A DNA stretch of 64,000 nt from Bryobacter aggregatus MPL3. Lineage in GTDB: Bacteria > Acidobacteriota > Terriglobia > Bryobacterales > Bryobacteraceae. The stretch lies in assembly GCF_000702445.1 (NCBI RefSeq), contig NZ_JNIF01000003.1, positions 2,232,001-2,296,000 of the forward strand, written 5' to 3'. The position numbers and the translations under genes were made by a program. Under the pieces are notes generated by a model. It saw only the letters and a list, made by a program, of their open reading frames with translations, ran no database searches and was not told where the DNA came from. This document shows, in pieces, positions 1 through 11,200 of the stretch (within the stretch, counting starts at the first letter, position 1; the number at the start of each line of letters is the position of its first letter).

Positions 1-1700
1 TGCATCAGGAAGTCGTACTCCTGAAAATGCGGCAGAAACTCCTCTCCCAATCGAGTGACGGCAAAGCCTGTCGTCAGGAAAATACAGACAAGGCTAACGA
101 TGATCGTCTTGGGGCGTGCGAGAAGCGGCGGCAGCAGTCGGCGATAGACGCTCTTGATTCCTCGCACGAGCGCGGTCTCCTTGTGGCCTCCGGTCGTCTG
201 TCCAAACTTTGGCAGCAGGAGCAGGCAAAGCGCCGGTGTGACGGTGAGGGCAATGGCCAGCGAAGCAAGGACGGCGAGGATGTAGGATAAAGCGAGCGGC
301 CGGAAGAAAGTGCCGGCCAGGCCGTCGAGGAAGAAGACGGGCAGGAAGACGAGTACGACAATGATGGTGGCGTAGACCACCGCGCTGCGCACCTCAAGCG
401 ACGCCTCCAGGACCACTTTCCATGCAGGTTGTGGATTGCCGGAATCGTGATTCATGCGCAAGCGGCGCAGGACGTTTTCGACATCGATGATTGCATCGTC
501 CACTACTTCGCCCAATGCGATGGCCAGCCCGGCAATCACCATCGTATTCAGGGTGGCGCCACGCCAATGGAGGACCAGCGCCGCTGTGATAAGCGAGAGC
601 GGAATGGCGGTGAGGCTGATGGCCGCCGTGCGCCATTCAAACAGGAACAGAATCAGAATGGCAGCTACCAGAATGCAGCCCCAGATCAGCGCCTGCTTCA
701 GGTTCTCAAGCGACATCTCGATGAAGGTGGCGGGGCGGAAGATGCTGGTGTCGAGTTGCACGCCTTGCAGGCCGGGGCCCAGTTGCGCGACCGCCTTCTC
801 GACATTGCGGGTGACCTCGAGCGTGTTCGCTCCCAGTTGCTTTTCGACGATGAGGAGCAGACCTGGCTGGTCGTTGATCACTGCATCGCCAATTGGGGCC
901 TGGTGCCCTTCGGTGACATTTGCCACGCGGCCGAGCAGCAGGGGCGCTCCATTGCGGAAGGCAACAGGCACTTCCTTGAGGTCCTCGGCCGAGTGCACGG
1001 CGGGCATGTGGGTGACAGAGAGCCGCTGGTTTGCCGTCTCGACAAAGCCACCGGCTGCGGGCATGGTGGCGTCCTGGGTGACGCGAATGATTTCGGCGAG
1101 ACTGAGCTTGTAATCGCGCAAACGGTCTGGGTCGACCAGCACCTGGACTTGCCGGTCCCGCTGGCCCCAGATGGCGACGTTGGCGACGCCAGGCACGGAC
1201 ATCAGCCGGGGGCGCACGGTCCACCGGATGAGCGTGGTCATTTCAGTTTGGGAGAGTTTGCCGGACCATACGCCGATCTTCATCACACGGCTGGTGGAGG
1301 AGAGCGGGGAGAGGATGACGGGAGTCTTGGCGAGGATCGGGAGTTGACCGCTCAAGGTGAGCAAGCGCTCTTGCACGAGTTGCCGGTCTGCCATCAGTTC
1401 AGTGTCGGGCCCGAAGATCAGCACCACTGAGGACAGGCCGAGCACGGACTTCGAGCGCATCGTCTTCATCCCCTTCACCCCGTTGAGCGCGTTCTCAATC
1501 GGAGTGGTGATGAGCGACTCGACTTCGGTGGTGGAGAGCCCGGGCGCCTCTGTCTGCACCTCCACGAGGATGGGCGAGAACTCAGGGAAAACATCGAGCG
1601 GCGCTTTCTGGATCACCTGCCAGCCAACGAGGAGTAGCAGGATGGACAATGCCACCACCACCCAACGCAGGCGAAGCGCGGTTGCAACGAGGGTTCTCAA
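1..1700 (-). CDS. Heavy-metal RND efflux permease (CusA/CzcA type), N-terminal 566 residues, runs off the window
   Basis: Inner-membrane proton-driven pump of the HME-RND class, which exports metal cations through the adaptor and outer-membrane channel encoded upstream. The reading frame is open to base 1, so the C-terminal half lies outside the window. Reading the minus strand from 1700 gives the HME start [13 protein letters not shown], then LDVFPEFSP and the class-specific fourth-helix motif [19 protein letters not shown] with its paired aspartates. The start chosen is TTG at 1700, which overlaps the adaptor stop (TTGA) and has GGAG about 8 bases upstream; no ATG fits. That overlap implies translational coupling. 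Copper/silver versus cobalt/zinc/cadmium cannot be decided from this half. Confidence 0.9.
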   Translation of the reverse strand, partial: MRTLVATALRLRWVVVALSILLLLVGWQVIQKAPLDVFPEFSPILVEVQTEAPGLSTTEVESLITTPIENALNGVKGMKTMRSKSVLGLSSVVLIFGPDTELMADRQLVQERLLTLSGQLPILAKTPVILSPLSSTSRVMKIGVWSGKLSQTEMTTLIRWTVRPRLMSVPGVANVAIWGQRDRQVQVLVDPDRLRDYKLSLAEIIRVTQDATMPAAGGFVETANQRLSVTHMPAVHSAEDLKEVPVAFRNGAPLLLGRVANVTEGHQAPIGDAVINDQPGLLLIVEKQLGANTLEVTRNVEKAVAQLGPGLQGVQLDTSIFRPATFIEMSLENLKQALIWGCILVAAILILFLFEWRTAAISLTAIPLSLITAALVLHWRGATLNTMVIAGLAIALGEVVDDAIIDVENVLRRLRMNHDSGNPQPAWKVVLEASLEVRSAVVYATIIVVLVFLPVFFLDGLAGTFFRPLALSYILAVLASLAIALTVTPALCLLLLPKFGQTTGGHKETALVRGIKSVYRRLLPPLLARPKTIIVSLVCIFLTTGFAVTRLGEEFLPHFQEYDFLM

Positions 1701-2875
1701 TGTCCTGCTCCAAATTCTGTTCCAAACAATTCGGCAGCCCCTGCCGTCACCACCCTCATCCCGGCGCTCACGCCCCTTGCAAAGTAGACTGTGCTCCCGG
1801 CGGTCTCAATCAGATCCACACGCTGGCGGCGATAGAGTTGCGGGCCTGCTTGCACGTACACCCAGGTGCCGCCATAGCTGTCATAGATGAGGGACGAGGC
1901 CGGGGCGGCCAGGCCCTTTCGAGTTTGCGATTGCAGGGGCAAGGAGACAGAAAGCCTGTGCCCGGGGCGCAGCATCAGATCGGAGTTGGGAAGCTCAAAG
2001 TAGAGATCGGCCGTTACGGCTAGCGGGTCGGCACTGGGAGGCGCCGATGCGAGACGCGCCTTGCGTATGGTTCCGGCGCCGTCCATTTCCCGGATCTCAA
2101 CGAGGTTGGCGCGCGCGAGATCCTTCAGGTCTGCGGCGTAGACGGGAACTCGCAGCCACACATTGCGGAAGTCCGCCACTTCAAAGAGGACGGTTCCAGC
2201 AGCGACGTTTTGGCCCTCGGCGGCAAGCAACTGGCGTAACACTCCATCGGAAGGCGCAACGACGCTCATCTCGACGTCGGCCTCGAGCGGATGGCTTTCG
2301 AGCCGCTTCAGGCGGAGGGCTGCTGCGTCGAAGTTGGCCTTGGCCTGTCCAAACTCCTGATCGGCAATCTCCACATTGCGTTTGCTGCCAGCCAGATCGC
2401 TGAGCAACTGCCGGGCCCGCTCTAGTTGCTGGGTGGCGGTGTCCAGCCTGGCCTTGGCAGATTGCAGATCGGATTCATAAGTTGTTTTGAGGTCGCGTTG
2501 GGGGGCGAGCATCGGCGTCAGACGAAAGAGCACTTCCCCGCTTTTGACAAACTGGCCCACCATCAGGCCCTTGCGCACAAGTGTAACTGCGCCTGAGGCG
2601 GGCGCCGTTACGAGCAGTGTCTTGCCAGGGATGGGCATCACTTCTCCGGCGATGGTCAGGTGCCTGGAGGCGCTGCGTTCCGCGACTTCGGCGACTGTGA
2701 TGCCCAGACGGCTTTCGGCTTCTGGTGACAGCGTGATCTGGGTCAGATGGCTCTCCGCCACGCGGTTGTCCACCTTGGCTGGTACTACCGCTGCCTTCTT
2801 CTCGGGCGCCGGTGCAGAGTTGCAAGCGGCAAGGGCCAGCAGACTAAAAACGAGTAAGTGATGGAGAGTGCTCAT
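1697..2875 (-). CDS. RND efflux periplasmic adaptor (HlyD/CusB/CzcB family)
   Basis: A 392-residue membrane-fusion protein that links the inner-membrane pump to the outer-membrane channel. The N-terminus (residues 1-18) is hydrophobic and ends in LAALAACNS, a lipobox, so a lipid-anchored protein is likely. A biotinyl-lipoyl-like half follows ([20 protein letters not shown]), then a coiled-coil hairpin at about residues 130-200, the second lipoyl half ([20 protein letters not shown]) and a beta-barrel domain. Length is normal for the family. Its ATG overlaps the stop of the preceding outer-membrane gene (ATGA), and its stop overlaps the pump start, so the three genes form one tightly coupled operon. 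Confidence 0.93.
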   Translation of the reverse strand: MSTLHHLLVFSLLALAACNSAPAPEKKAAVVPAKVDNRVAESHLTQITLSPEAESRLGITVAEVAERSASRHLTIAGEVMPIPGKTLLVTAPASGAVTLVRKGLMVGQFVKSGEVLFRLTPMLAPQRDLKTTYESDLQSAKARLDTATQQLERARQLLSDLAGSKRNVEIADQEFGQAKANFDAAALRLKRLESHPLEADVEMSVVAPSDGVLRQLLAAEGQNVAAGTVLFEVADFRNVWLRVPVYAADLKDLARANLVEIREMDGAGTIRKARLASAPPSADPLAVTADLYFELPNSDLMLRPGHRLSVSLPLQSQTRKGLAAPASSLIYDSYGGTWVYVQAGPQLYRRQRVDLIETAGSTVYFARGVSAGMRVVTAGAAELFGTEFGAGH

Positions 2876-4194
2876 TTGGTTCCTACATTCCGGTCGAGGA
2901 GGGCTTGGGCCCGCCTGAGGGCTACTTCGGCATCGGCGAGTCGTAGTTCTGCATCGATCAGGCCGCGCGATTGTTCGAGTACGAAGAGATAGGCGACATC
3001 GCCTTTTTGGTATTGCTCTTCGGCCAATGCGACGGTCTTTTGCAGAGGCGGTAGAACTTCCTGGCGCAGGCGATGGAGTGCGTCTTGGGCCTGTACGAGC
3101 AGCTCGCGCGACTCATAGACTTCGAACGCCACGCGTTGCTTGATCGCCAGATACTGGCGTGAGGCGACTGCGACTTCCGCATCGGCGCGGGCACGCAGAC
3201 CTTGGTTCTGATGGAAGATGGGCAGCTCTGCGCTGAGTCCGGGGCCGGTGAGAATTCCGTTCGTGCCAACGCCCTTTGAGCTGAGCTGCGCCGCGACCAA
3301 ACCAAGCTGCGAGCGTTGCCAACGGGCTCTCTCGGCTGCGGCCGCAATCGCAATCTCCGCTGCGCGCAGGTCTGGCCTGGCCTCTAAGGCCTTGCCCACC
3401 AGTTCGCTGGCCTGTGGCGGCGGAGCCTCGTCGATGGGCGCTATGGTGATCGTGATAGCGCTCCTGTGCAGTGCAAGGCCCAGCGCCATCCGCAGCCGCT
3501 CGGTGGCCAGTGCGACATCGTGTTGCAGCCGCAGCAATTGCTCGCGCACAGAGGCCGCATCGCTGCGGGCGGCCATCGCCTCCAGGTCGCTAATGTCGCC
3601 AGCCTTCAATCGCGCCTCGGTCAGGCTTGCAATCCGCTCGCGTAAGGTGACGGATTGCTGACCAGCCTTCTCTCGTGCAATGGCCAGCGCAAGGTCCGCA
3701 TGCGCGAGGCGTGCATCGCGGACGGTGTTGAGTCCGTTCTGAATCAGGCTTTGGGCCAACTGGTCATAAGCCTTCTGGGAGGCCGCCACGCGGCGCTTCC
3801 GCTGCCAGAGCACTTCGATCGGCAGATTGAGAATCAGCTCAAAAGGCTTGGGGCCCACAGGCAGCAGCATGTCGAGCCTGGGGTTGCGCAGCAGTCCGGC
3901 ATCGATCAGATCGCCACGGGCAATGCCCAGGCTGGCAAGATCGGCTCGCAACTGCGGTTGGTTCCACAATGCGATTGCCGCCGCGTCATCGGAGGAGAGT
4001 GGCTGCTCGGCCTGGATTCCAGGAGGAAACTGAATCGCATCGCCGCCTTTGTTCTCAGGAGGGAGCGGCAGTTGCGTGCGGGACTGAATGCCGGCCTGCG
4101 TCGCGGTTGCTGTCGCTGGTGCAAGACGGCTTGCGCAACCGACAAGTCCAGCGCTAACCAGGAAGATTGCGAAATGAAGAGGACGCCATGGCAT
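2872..4194 (-). CDS. TolC-family outer-membrane efflux lipoprotein (CusC/CzcC type)
   Basis: A 440-residue outer-membrane channel and the first gene of the metal-efflux operon. The signal peptide ends in SAGLVGCAS, a clear lipobox, as in CusC-type lipoproteins. The rest is alanine-, leucine- and arginine-rich helix with two repeats of the outer-membrane efflux domain, the second at about residues 265-430 (ARPDLRAAEIAIAAAAERA). It is transcribed away from the two-component genes starting at 4283. The 88-base gap between them holds the direct repeat annotated at 4240-4258, so operon control by that regulator is plausible. Confidence 0.92.
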   Translation of the reverse strand: MPWRPLHFAIFLVSAGLVGCASRLAPATATATQAGIQSRTQLPLPPENKGGDAIQFPPGIQAEQPLSSDDAAAIALWNQPQLRADLASLGIARGDLIDAGLLRNPRLDMLLPVGPKPFELILNLPIEVLWQRKRRVAASQKAYDQLAQSLIQNGLNTVRDARLAHADLALAIAREKAGQQSVTLRERIASLTEARLKAGDISDLEAMAARSDAASVREQLLRLQHDVALATERLRMALGLALHRSAITITIAPIDEAPPPQASELVGKALEARPDLRAAEIAIAAAAERARWQRSQLGLVAAQLSSKGVGTNGILTGPGLSAELPIFHQNQGLRARADAEVAVASRQYLAIKQRVAFEVYESRELLVQAQDALHRLRQEVLPPLQKTVALAEEQYQKGDVAYLFVLEQSRGLIDAELRLADAEVALRRAQALLDRNVGTK

Positions 4195-4239
4195 CGTAGC
4201 CTAAGGACATCACAGCAATCTAAAAATAACCTTCAAGGC

Positions 4240-4258
4240 ATCTGAAGCAAATCTGAAG
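4240..4258 (+). promoter_or_regulatory. Candidate response-regulator binding site: tandem ATCTGAAG repeats
   Basis: ATCTGAAGCAAATCTGAAG contains two ATCTGAAG octamers with an 11-base period, one helical turn apart, as expected for dimers of OmpR-family regulators. It lies in the divergent 88-base gap between the efflux operon and the regulator gene. The CTTCA at 4231 also makes an inverted match with the first TGAAG. Function is inferred from position and periodicity. Confidence 0.5.
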
Positions 4259-4282
4259 ATTCACAGGAAAGAATGAGGCAGG

Positions 4283-4957
4283 ATGCGGGTTCTCGTGGTG
4301 GAAGACGATGTGGATATGGGGCCGGTTCTCGAGCAGGCGCTGCGCGAAGAAGGCGATTCGGTGGTTCTTGCAAAAGATGGAGTGACCGGCTTTGAGCTTG
4401 CCAAGACGAATGACTTCGATGTCATTTTGCTTGATGTCATGCTGCCGGGGTTGGATGGCTTTGGCGTTGTCCACCGCCTGCGCGAGCAGGGTTGCCACAC
4501 GCCGGTTCTGATGTTGACCGCGCGCGACACCATTCGCGACATCGTTCATGGGTTGAACTCCGGGGCCGACGATTATCTGACCAAGCCCTTTGCGCTTGAG
4601 GTTCTGCTGGCGAGGTTGCGCGCGGTGGCCCGTCGCGGTGGCTCGCCCCAGAAACTGGTCTTGCGCATCGCCGATCTGACGTTGAACACGGCTTCGCGCG
4701 AAGTGAGTCGCGGCAATCGGGCGATTGAGCTGACGCGCACGGAGTATGGAATTCTGGAGATGCTGCTGCGGAACAGTGGCCGCATTGTCTCCCGCGACCA
4801 ACTCATTGAGGCGGTCTGGGGTTATGACGCTGAGATTGAGAATGCGACGCTCGACACCTTCGTGCATCTGCTTCGCCGCAAAGTCGATCCGCCGGGCGAA
4901 TCGAAACTCATCCACACCAGCCGCGGCGTGGGCTACTCAATCCGCGTGGAGCATTGA
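4283..4957 (+). CDS. OmpR-family response regulator
   Basis: A 224-residue transcription factor. The receiver domain (about 1-115) has the acidic pair VVEDDVD, the phosphoacceptor aspartate in LLDVMLPGLDG, the conserved threonine in MLTARD and lysine in LTKPFA. The winged-helix DNA-binding domain (about 125-222) contains LTRTEYGILEMLL and ends in TSRGVGYSIRV. Divergence from a metal-efflux operon and linkage to a sensor kinase suggest it is the CusR-like switch for that pump; this is inference from context. Confidence 0.93.
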   Translation: MRVLVVEDDVDMGPVLEQALREEGDSVVLAKDGVTGFELAKTNDFDVILLDVMLPGLDGFGVVHRLREQGCHTPVLMLTARDTIRDIVHGLNSGADDYLTKPFALEVLLARLRAVARRGGSPQKLVLRIADLTLNTASREVSRGNRAIELTRTEYGILEMLLRNSGRIVSRDQLIEAVWGYDAEIENATLDTFVHLLRRKVDPPGESKLIHTSRGVGYSIRVEH

Positions 4958-4962
4958 TCGCC

Positions 4963-6294
4963 ATGTTTCCCATTCGCATCCGGCTGACTCTGATCTTCGG
5001 AGGCCTGCTATTTTTCGCGCTAGTGCTATCGGGAGTTGCGGTGATCACGCTCTTGAGACAGCGGCTGACGGCGCATCTTGCGGAGTCGCTCGATCATCGA
5101 TTGCGGGGTGTCGAGAATTTTCTTGTGCGCGAAACCACAGCGGCGACGGCAGATCGCATTCCTCTCGAATTGGCGGAGTATGCCTCGACACAGCCCGAAG
5201 GTCATCTGATTGAAGTCCGCAATGAAGACGGCCAACTGCTGCTGCATGGCGACCCCGTTCCTGCGCCTGCGCTGGTGCGGGAGCGATCCTTCCGTTTGTA
5301 CGGCCGGTCCTTACAGACGCGGGCGGCCGCGTCCACGGTGCCGATTGAGGAATCGGTGCAGGAAGTGACGACGCTGCTCGCCTGGTCGTCACCGTTGCTG
5401 TTGGTGCTGATTGGACTGACGGGTTACTGGATCAGCCGGGGATCGCTACGGCCGGTGGATGCGATGACGAGTTCTGCGCGTTCGATCGGCGCCGGCAATC
5501 TGAGTGGGCGGCTTGTGGTGCCCAGGCCGCGCGATGAACTCAGCCGGCTGGCTGAGGCCTGGAACGAAATGCTGGGGCGACTGGAGGAATCTTTCTCCCG
5601 GATGCGCCGCTTTACCGAGGATGCGGCTCATGAGCTGCGCACGCCACTGAGCGCCTTGCGGGCAACAGTGGAACTGTCGCTACGCAAGCGCCGCGAGCTG
5701 GAAGAGTACCGGCAGACGCTTGAGTCTGTACTGCGGATTGCGGAACGTCTGAATCTTCTGACGGAAAGCCTGCTTGCAGTGGCGCGCAGTGAAGATGCGC
5801 CTGATAGTATTGCTCCGGTGAATCTGGCCGCGCTGCTGCGAGGACTTGCAACAGAGCTTGAGCCGTTGTTTACCGATCAGAAGATTGCGTTCCACATCGA
5901 TGTGCCGCAAGCCTCCGCCGATCTCTATGGAGACGCGGATGCGCTGCGCCACTTGGTTGCGGCCCTGTTAGAGAATGCGCTGAAGTATACCGGGCCCGGT
6001 GGCACGGTAAGGCTGCGATTGCAGGAAGCTGGCGCGTACTGGAGCGTTGCTGTAATCGATACGGGGTGCGGCATTCCGGAGAATGCGCTGCCGCGCATTT
6101 TCGATCGCTTCTATCGCGTCGATCCGTCGCGGGACCGCGCCAGTGGCGGCTATGGCTTGGGCCTGGCGATCGCGCAGCAGATCGCGCGGTCTCATGCGGG
6201 CCGGATTGAAGTATCGAGTGTGCTGGGCCAAGGAAGTTGCTTCTCGTTGCTCTTGCCTCGCGATCCGGCCTCCCTTGCTCCTGCTGTATATTAG
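4963..6294 (+). CDS. HAMP-domain sensor histidine kinase
   Basis: A 443-residue membrane kinase partnered with the regulator just upstream. There are two membrane segments (about residues 8-30 and 145-168) with a periplasmic sensor between them, then HAMP (RPVDAMTSSARSIGAGNLSG). The H-box is AAHELRTPLSALRATVELS, the N-box LLENALKYT, and the G-boxes DTGCGIP and GYGLGLAIA. The ATG at 4963 is preferred over an in-frame TTG at 4954 because GGAG at 4948-4951 is well placed for the ATG and too close to the TTG. The periplasmic part has no recognisable metal-binding motif. Confidence 0.92.
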   Translation: MFPIRIRLTLIFGGLLFFALVLSGVAVITLLRQRLTAHLAESLDHRLRGVENFLVRETTAATADRIPLELAEYASTQPEGHLIEVRNEDGQLLLHGDPVPAPALVRERSFRLYGRSLQTRAAASTVPIEESVQEVTTLLAWSSPLLLVLIGLTGYWISRGSLRPVDAMTSSARSIGAGNLSGRLVVPRPRDELSRLAEAWNEMLGRLEESFSRMRRFTEDAAHELRTPLSALRATVELSLRKRRELEEYRQTLESVLRIAERLNLLTESLLAVARSEDAPDSIAPVNLAALLRGLATELEPLFTDQKIAFHIDVPQASADLYGDADALRHLVAALLENALKYTGPGGTVRLRLQEAGAYWSVAVIDTGCGIPENALPRIFDRFYRVDPSRDRASGGYGLGLAIAQQIARSHAGRIEVSSVLGQGSCFSLLLPRDPASLAPAVY

Positions 6295-6298
6295 CCCT

Positions 6299-7099
6299 AT
6301 GCTTCGTTGTCTTGCTTGTCTTCTGATTGCTACTTCTGTCTGGTCTGCTGATTGGAAGAAAGCGGTTCTGTTTCGCGCGACCTTTGATGCGTCTCTCGAT
6401 GCGTCGATCGCGAAGGGCGACCCGAAGCTCTACAATGCCCCGTCGTATCAGGATCTGCAGCCGGCTCTGGCTGGACTCGAAGGCTCGGGCGTCGAATATG
6501 CCAAAGGCGAGGGGCGCAAGGGCGATGCGCTGCGTTTTCCGAAGAAGAATACCCGCGCTGTTTTCTTCAAGGCAGGGAAGAATGTTTCGAGTACTGCGGG
6601 AACAGTCAGCTTCTGGTTGAAATTAGACCCGAATCAGGATCTCGCGCCAGACTACTGCGACCCGCTTCAGATCACCGATCGGGCTTACAACGACTCCGCC
6701 ATCTGGGTGGACTTCACCAAGGACAATCCACGCCAACTCCGGCTGGGTGTCTTCGGCGCGCTGAAAGCCTGGAACGGGACCAATCCCCAGCCCGACAGAA
6801 ATCCCAGTTTCAATACCCGCCTGGTGAGTGTGAAGCAGCCGCCTTTCTCTCGCGATCGTTGGACGCACATTGCCATCACCTATCAGGGGCTGGGCAGTGG
6901 CAGGGGCGCGGCGAGTCTTTATCTGAACGGCCAACTGCAGGGCACGATGCCGCCGATTGAAGAGATCTTCGGATGGGACATGGACAAGGCGACCATCCGG
7001 CTGGGCGTCAACTACATCGGGCTCATGGACGATGTGGCTGTCTTCAATCGGCCTTTGACGGCGAAGGAAGTACGGGATCTCTCTTCTGGAAAGTGGTGA
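6299..7099 (+). CDS. Secreted LamG/concanavalin A-like domain protein
   Basis: A 266-residue exported protein. The start is the ATG at 6299, five bases after the kinase stop; a signal peptide MLRCLACLLIATSVWSA follows. The rest is one LamG/ConA-like jelly-roll fold: TVSFWLKLDP, then DRWTHIAITYQG, ASLYLNGQLQG and the closing IGLMDDVAVFNRPLTAKEV, which are the strand signatures of LamGL domains. No catalytic domain is fused, so it may bind carbohydrate or mediate surface contacts. Position suggests co-transcription with the two-component genes, though a functional link to metal sensing is not evident. Confidence 0.85.
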   Translation: MLRCLACLLIATSVWSADWKKAVLFRATFDASLDASIAKGDPKLYNAPSYQDLQPALAGLEGSGVEYAKGEGRKGDALRFPKKNTRAVFFKAGKNVSSTAGTVSFWLKLDPNQDLAPDYCDPLQITDRAYNDSAIWVDFTKDNPRQLRLGVFGALKAWNGTNPQPDRNPSFNTRLVSVKQPPFSRDRWTHIAITYQGLGSGRGAASLYLNGQLQGTMPPIEEIFGWDMDKATIRLGVNYIGLMDDVAVFNRPLTAKEVRDLSSGKW

Positions 7100-7104
7100 G
7101 CGCT

Positions 7105-8211
7105 TCACTTCGCATACTTCGGCTGCAGCGCTGTTCCTTCTCGAATTTCGTCAGAACCACGGCGTACAATCAGATCCCCAGCCTTGAGCGCACCCATCAC
7201 TTGCACTAGTTCTCCAGCGGGCGGACCTTTTTTGACATTCACCCACTCCGCCCGGCCATCCTGCAAGCGGATGACAAAGCTGCGCTCGGTGGTTGTCACA
7301 ATGGCACTTGGGGGAAGCAGCAGCGACTCGCCAACGCCACCCACCGGCCAGGTCACTGCCGGGTACATGCCAGGGGAGAGCTCCTGATTGGGATTGGAGA
7401 CGTCCAACTCCACGGGCATGCTTCTGGTGTTGGGATCGAGCGATCGATCGATCCGTGCGATTTTCCCTGCGAAGCTGCGGCCAGGATAGGCCGGTACTCG
7501 AAACTCCACCGGCGTTCCCGCTTTCACTCCTGCTGTCTCGGCTTCTGGCACGGCCACAACCAGACGTAATCTGGAAATCTGTTCGAGATCGAGCAGCGGG
7601 CCTGCGGATCCATTTCCAGGTCCGACAAGAGCGCCGGGATGCACATAGCGCCGGGTGATCGTACCGGAGAAGGGTGCGACAACCTTGAGGTATCCCTCGG
7701 ACTGTTTTGTTGCCCGCTGCGCTGCTTCCGCCGAACGCACTGAGTTGTCGGCAGCGCGGAGCGCAGCGAGTGCTGCCTCTACTGCTTTCTCTGCTTGCAC
7801 CAGTTCATTCCCCGCAATTGCTCCCACCGTGGCGGAAGCGGCCTTCAGCCGTTCATAGGTGGCTTGCACGCCAGCGAGGCGCGCCTTTGCTTCCGCTCGA
7901 AGAGATTCTGTGATGTGCACCTGCGATTCGGCTTGTGACGTTTCTGCGCCCAGTTCCGGGGCAATGAGTAAGGCCAGTGTTTGGCCTTCTTTTACAACGG
8001 ATCCCCGATCCACCAGCATGCGATCGACAAAACCGCTGGCGCGTGCGTGCAGGGCGACACTTTGAAAAGGAAGGATCTCACCAGGCAACAGGATGGTCCG
8101 CCGCACCTTTTCTGAGCGCACCGTGACAACGTCAACAGCTTGTGCCAATAGCAACTGCGAGCCGAGGCTGAGTATCAGAAGAAATGTGAATCTAGATTGC
8201 ATTCGGAACAT
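7105..8211 (-). CDS. RND efflux periplasmic adaptor (HlyD/AcrA family)
   Basis: A 368-residue membrane-fusion protein and the last gene of the PadR-TolC-RND-adaptor operon. It has a signal peptide (ILSLGSQLLLAQA), a first lipoyl half with the SGFVDRMLVDRGSVVKEGQ signature, a helical hairpin around residues 95-165, a second lipoyl half (FSGTITRRYVHPGALVGPG) and a barrel ending near ALKAGDLIVRRG. The gene starts inside the end of the pump gene (20-base overlap). An internal ATG at 8202 is an alternative start. Confidence 0.92.
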   Translation of the reverse strand: MFRMQSRFTFLLILSLGSQLLLAQAVDVVTVRSEKVRRTILLPGEILPFQSVALHARASGFVDRMLVDRGSVVKEGQTLALLIAPELGAETSQAESQVHITESLRAEAKARLAGVQATYERLKAASATVGAIAGNELVQAEKAVEAALAALRAADNSVRSAEAAQRATKQSEGYLKVVAPFSGTITRRYVHPGALVGPGNGSAGPLLDLEQISRLRLVVAVPEAETAGVKAGTPVEFRVPAYPGRSFAGKIARIDRSLDPNTRSMPVELDVSNPNQELSPGMYPAVTWPVGGVGESLLLPPSAIVTTTERSFVIRLQDGRAEWVNVKKGPPAGELVQVMGALKAGDLIVRRGSDEIREGTALQPKYAK

Positions 8212-11200
8212 AGTGAGAGCTCTCCGGGTCAGCGGGATTCAATGAGGGAGACTGCGTAGTGGCACGGCTCTGGAGGACAGCATAGAGGGCGGGCACAATC
8301 GTCAGAGTAGTGATGGTGGCTAGGATCAGGCCGCCGATCACCGCCCGGCCGAGCGGAGCCGATTGCTCGCCGCTCTCCCCAAGGCCAAGCGCCATCGGAA
8401 GCATACCCATCACCATGGCAGAGGCTGTCATGAGCACCGCTCGCAGTCTCCCAACGGCGCCTTGCCGCGCTGCCTCAACGACGGGAAGCTTGAGTTCCTT
8501 GCGGGCTGCCTCTGAAAAACTGATCAGCAGAATCGAGTTTGCAACAGCAATCCCGATTGCCATGATGGCGCCGAGAAACGACTGAATATTGAGGGTGGTG
8601 CCGGTCAGCAAGAGCATCAACACAACACCGCAGAGCACCGCGGGGACGGTGAGGACAATCGCCAATGCCAGCCGGAGTGACTGGAAATTGGCAGTCAAAA
8701 AGAGGAGGATGACAACGATGGTCAGCAGCAATCCGGTCTTCAATCCCGATATGGTTTGCTGCAGTGCTGGAACTTGTCCGCGTAGCAGAACCTTCACGCC
8801 TCGCGGCGCCTTTCCTGCCCGTTCAATTGCCCGCTGGATTTCTGGCGCCGCCTGGCCCAGCGTGACTCCATGGAGATTCGCAGTGAGGCTCAGCATGCGC
8901 TGGCCGTTGGAGCGTTCCATCATGCCGGGAGCTGTGCCGTTCTTCAACTGCGCCACCTCCGACAGAAAGGGCCGGGACGCGCCTTTCGGGGAAATCTGCA
9001 ACTGTCCCAATGCCTCGTTGGACTGCATGCGATTCTGCGGAATCTCGACCTGGATCTGAAACGCATTGCCGGAATTTGGATCGCGCCAATAGTTTGGATC
9101 TGTAAAGCGTGAAGATGATGTGGCCGCTACGAGCGACCGGGCCACATCCTGCATGGTTAAGCCGTACTGACCGGCGCGATCCCGATCTATATCGATCTGT
9201 AGAGTGGGGTAGTCTTGCGGCTGGGAGAGTTGAAGATCCCGCAGGAAGCGCAACTTGGTGAGCTCTTCCCGGATCTTTGCCATATGTGCGCGATCGTCCG
9301 CGAGACTGGGTCCTTGGATGGCGATCTCGACAGGCGTCGGCGAACCTGCACTGAGCACCTGATTCACAATGTCGCCCGCCTCGAAGGAGATCGCGACGTC
9401 GGGCAGGGCTTCCCGAATCTTCTGCCGGAGCCGTTCGCGGAGAGCGGCACTGCCATGCCGCCCCTCCGGCTTGAGCGCTACGGTCAGCACCGCTTCATGA
9501 GGACCATTTGTCCAAAGGAAGATTGTATTGATCGGATAGCTGGCTGGCTGAACGCCAATGAAGGCGGTGCTGATCTCGATATTCTCCGCGCCAATCTCTT
9601 GTCTCACCACATCCAGCGCTTTGAGGGCTACGAGTTCTGTGCGCTCAATGCGGGTTCCGGTGGGCGCACGCAAGCGCATCTGGAATTGAGGCGGATCTGT
9701 TTGCGGAAACAGCTCTGTGCCGAGTGTTGGCACGAGAATGACAAGGGCGGCGATCGATGTGACCAGGTAGCCGATGGCAATCGGGAAGCGGAAGGCAAGG
9801 GCGACTTTTAGATAGCGTGAGTAGAACTCCCGCAGCGTGCCGAAGAGCCCGCGAGACTCGTCTTCAGGATGACCAGCTCTCATCAACCAGGCCGAGAGGA
9901 CAGGCACCAGGCTGGTGGACAGAACATAGGACGAGATCATGGCAAAGCCGACCGCAAGAGAGAGTGGCAGGAACAATTGGCGGCTGACGCCCTCCATGAA
10001 GACGGCGGGGACAAACACGGCAAGAATGCACACCATCGCAAGCAGCCGTGGCAGCGCAGTCCGGCGGGCTGCTTCCACCACTGCCACTGCGCGCGGCAGG
10101 CCTCGGCTCATTTGCGTGTGGATGTTCTCTACTTCAACCGTCGCCTCGTCGACAAGAATGCCCACGGCTAAGGCAAGCCCGCCGAGGGTCATCATGTTGA
10201 TGCTTTGGCCGGCAGCCCAAAGCAGTACGATCGCGGACAACAGAGCCAACGGAATGGTGGTGATGACAATGAAGGCACTGCGCCAATCCCTCAGGAAGAG
10301 CAGCACCATCAGGCCAGTGAGCACGGCGCCGAGCGCCGCTTCCACACTCAGCCCCTTGATGGCGTTGGTGACGTATCCGGACTGATCGAACTCAAGCCGC
10401 ACGGTAACATTCTCGGGAACAGCTTCGCGAAAGCTGGGGAGCGCGGCCTTGACTGCGTCCAGAACGGCAAGAGTACTCGCGTCGGCTCTCTTGGTGACCG
10501 GAATATAAACGGTTCGCTTCCCGTTCACATGTGCGTAAGCGGTGAGAATGTCTGTGCCGTTCTCCACCACGGCGATGTCTCGAATGTAGACGGTGGTGCC
10601 TTGGCCCACGCGAACGGGTGCATTCGCGAGATCTGCTAAGTTGCCGCCGACAACCGAGTTGGTCACGGCAAAGCGATTCAAGTCGCCTGTGCGGAGGTTG
10701 CCGGAGGGAACGACTACCGTCGCCTTGTTTACTGCGCTGATTGCTTCCTCTGGCGAGATGCTGTACTGGCGCAGCTTGTCCGGGTCAAGCCGCACGACGA
10801 TGGTTCGTTGATTCCCTCCAAAAGGAGGCGGTGCGGAAACGCCGGGCAGTGTGGCGAATAACGGCCGCACGCGGTTCAGTGCAATATCTTGCAGCTCACC
10901 GGCACTAAGATCCGGGCTGCTAAACACGAGTTGCCCTACCGGAACACTCCCGGCGTCGAAGCGTGTAATGAAGGGTGGCACGGCGCCCGGAGGCATGAAG
11001 GCACGAGCGCGATTCACATAGCCGACGGTTTGCGCCATTGCCTGATTCATGTCGGTGCCCGCATAGAACACCAGCTTCATGAGGGCCGCCCCTTGGATGC
11101 TTTTCGACTCGACGCGCTGGATTCCGGTGATGTAGAGGAAGTGATACTCGTAGTAGTAAGTCAGAAATCCTTCCATCTGGGATGGATCCATGCCCCCGTA

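Noticed and set aside
429-1430. 333-residue plus-strand frame
   Set aside because: It is the antisense shadow of the RND permease, whose motifs are read cleanly on the minus strand.
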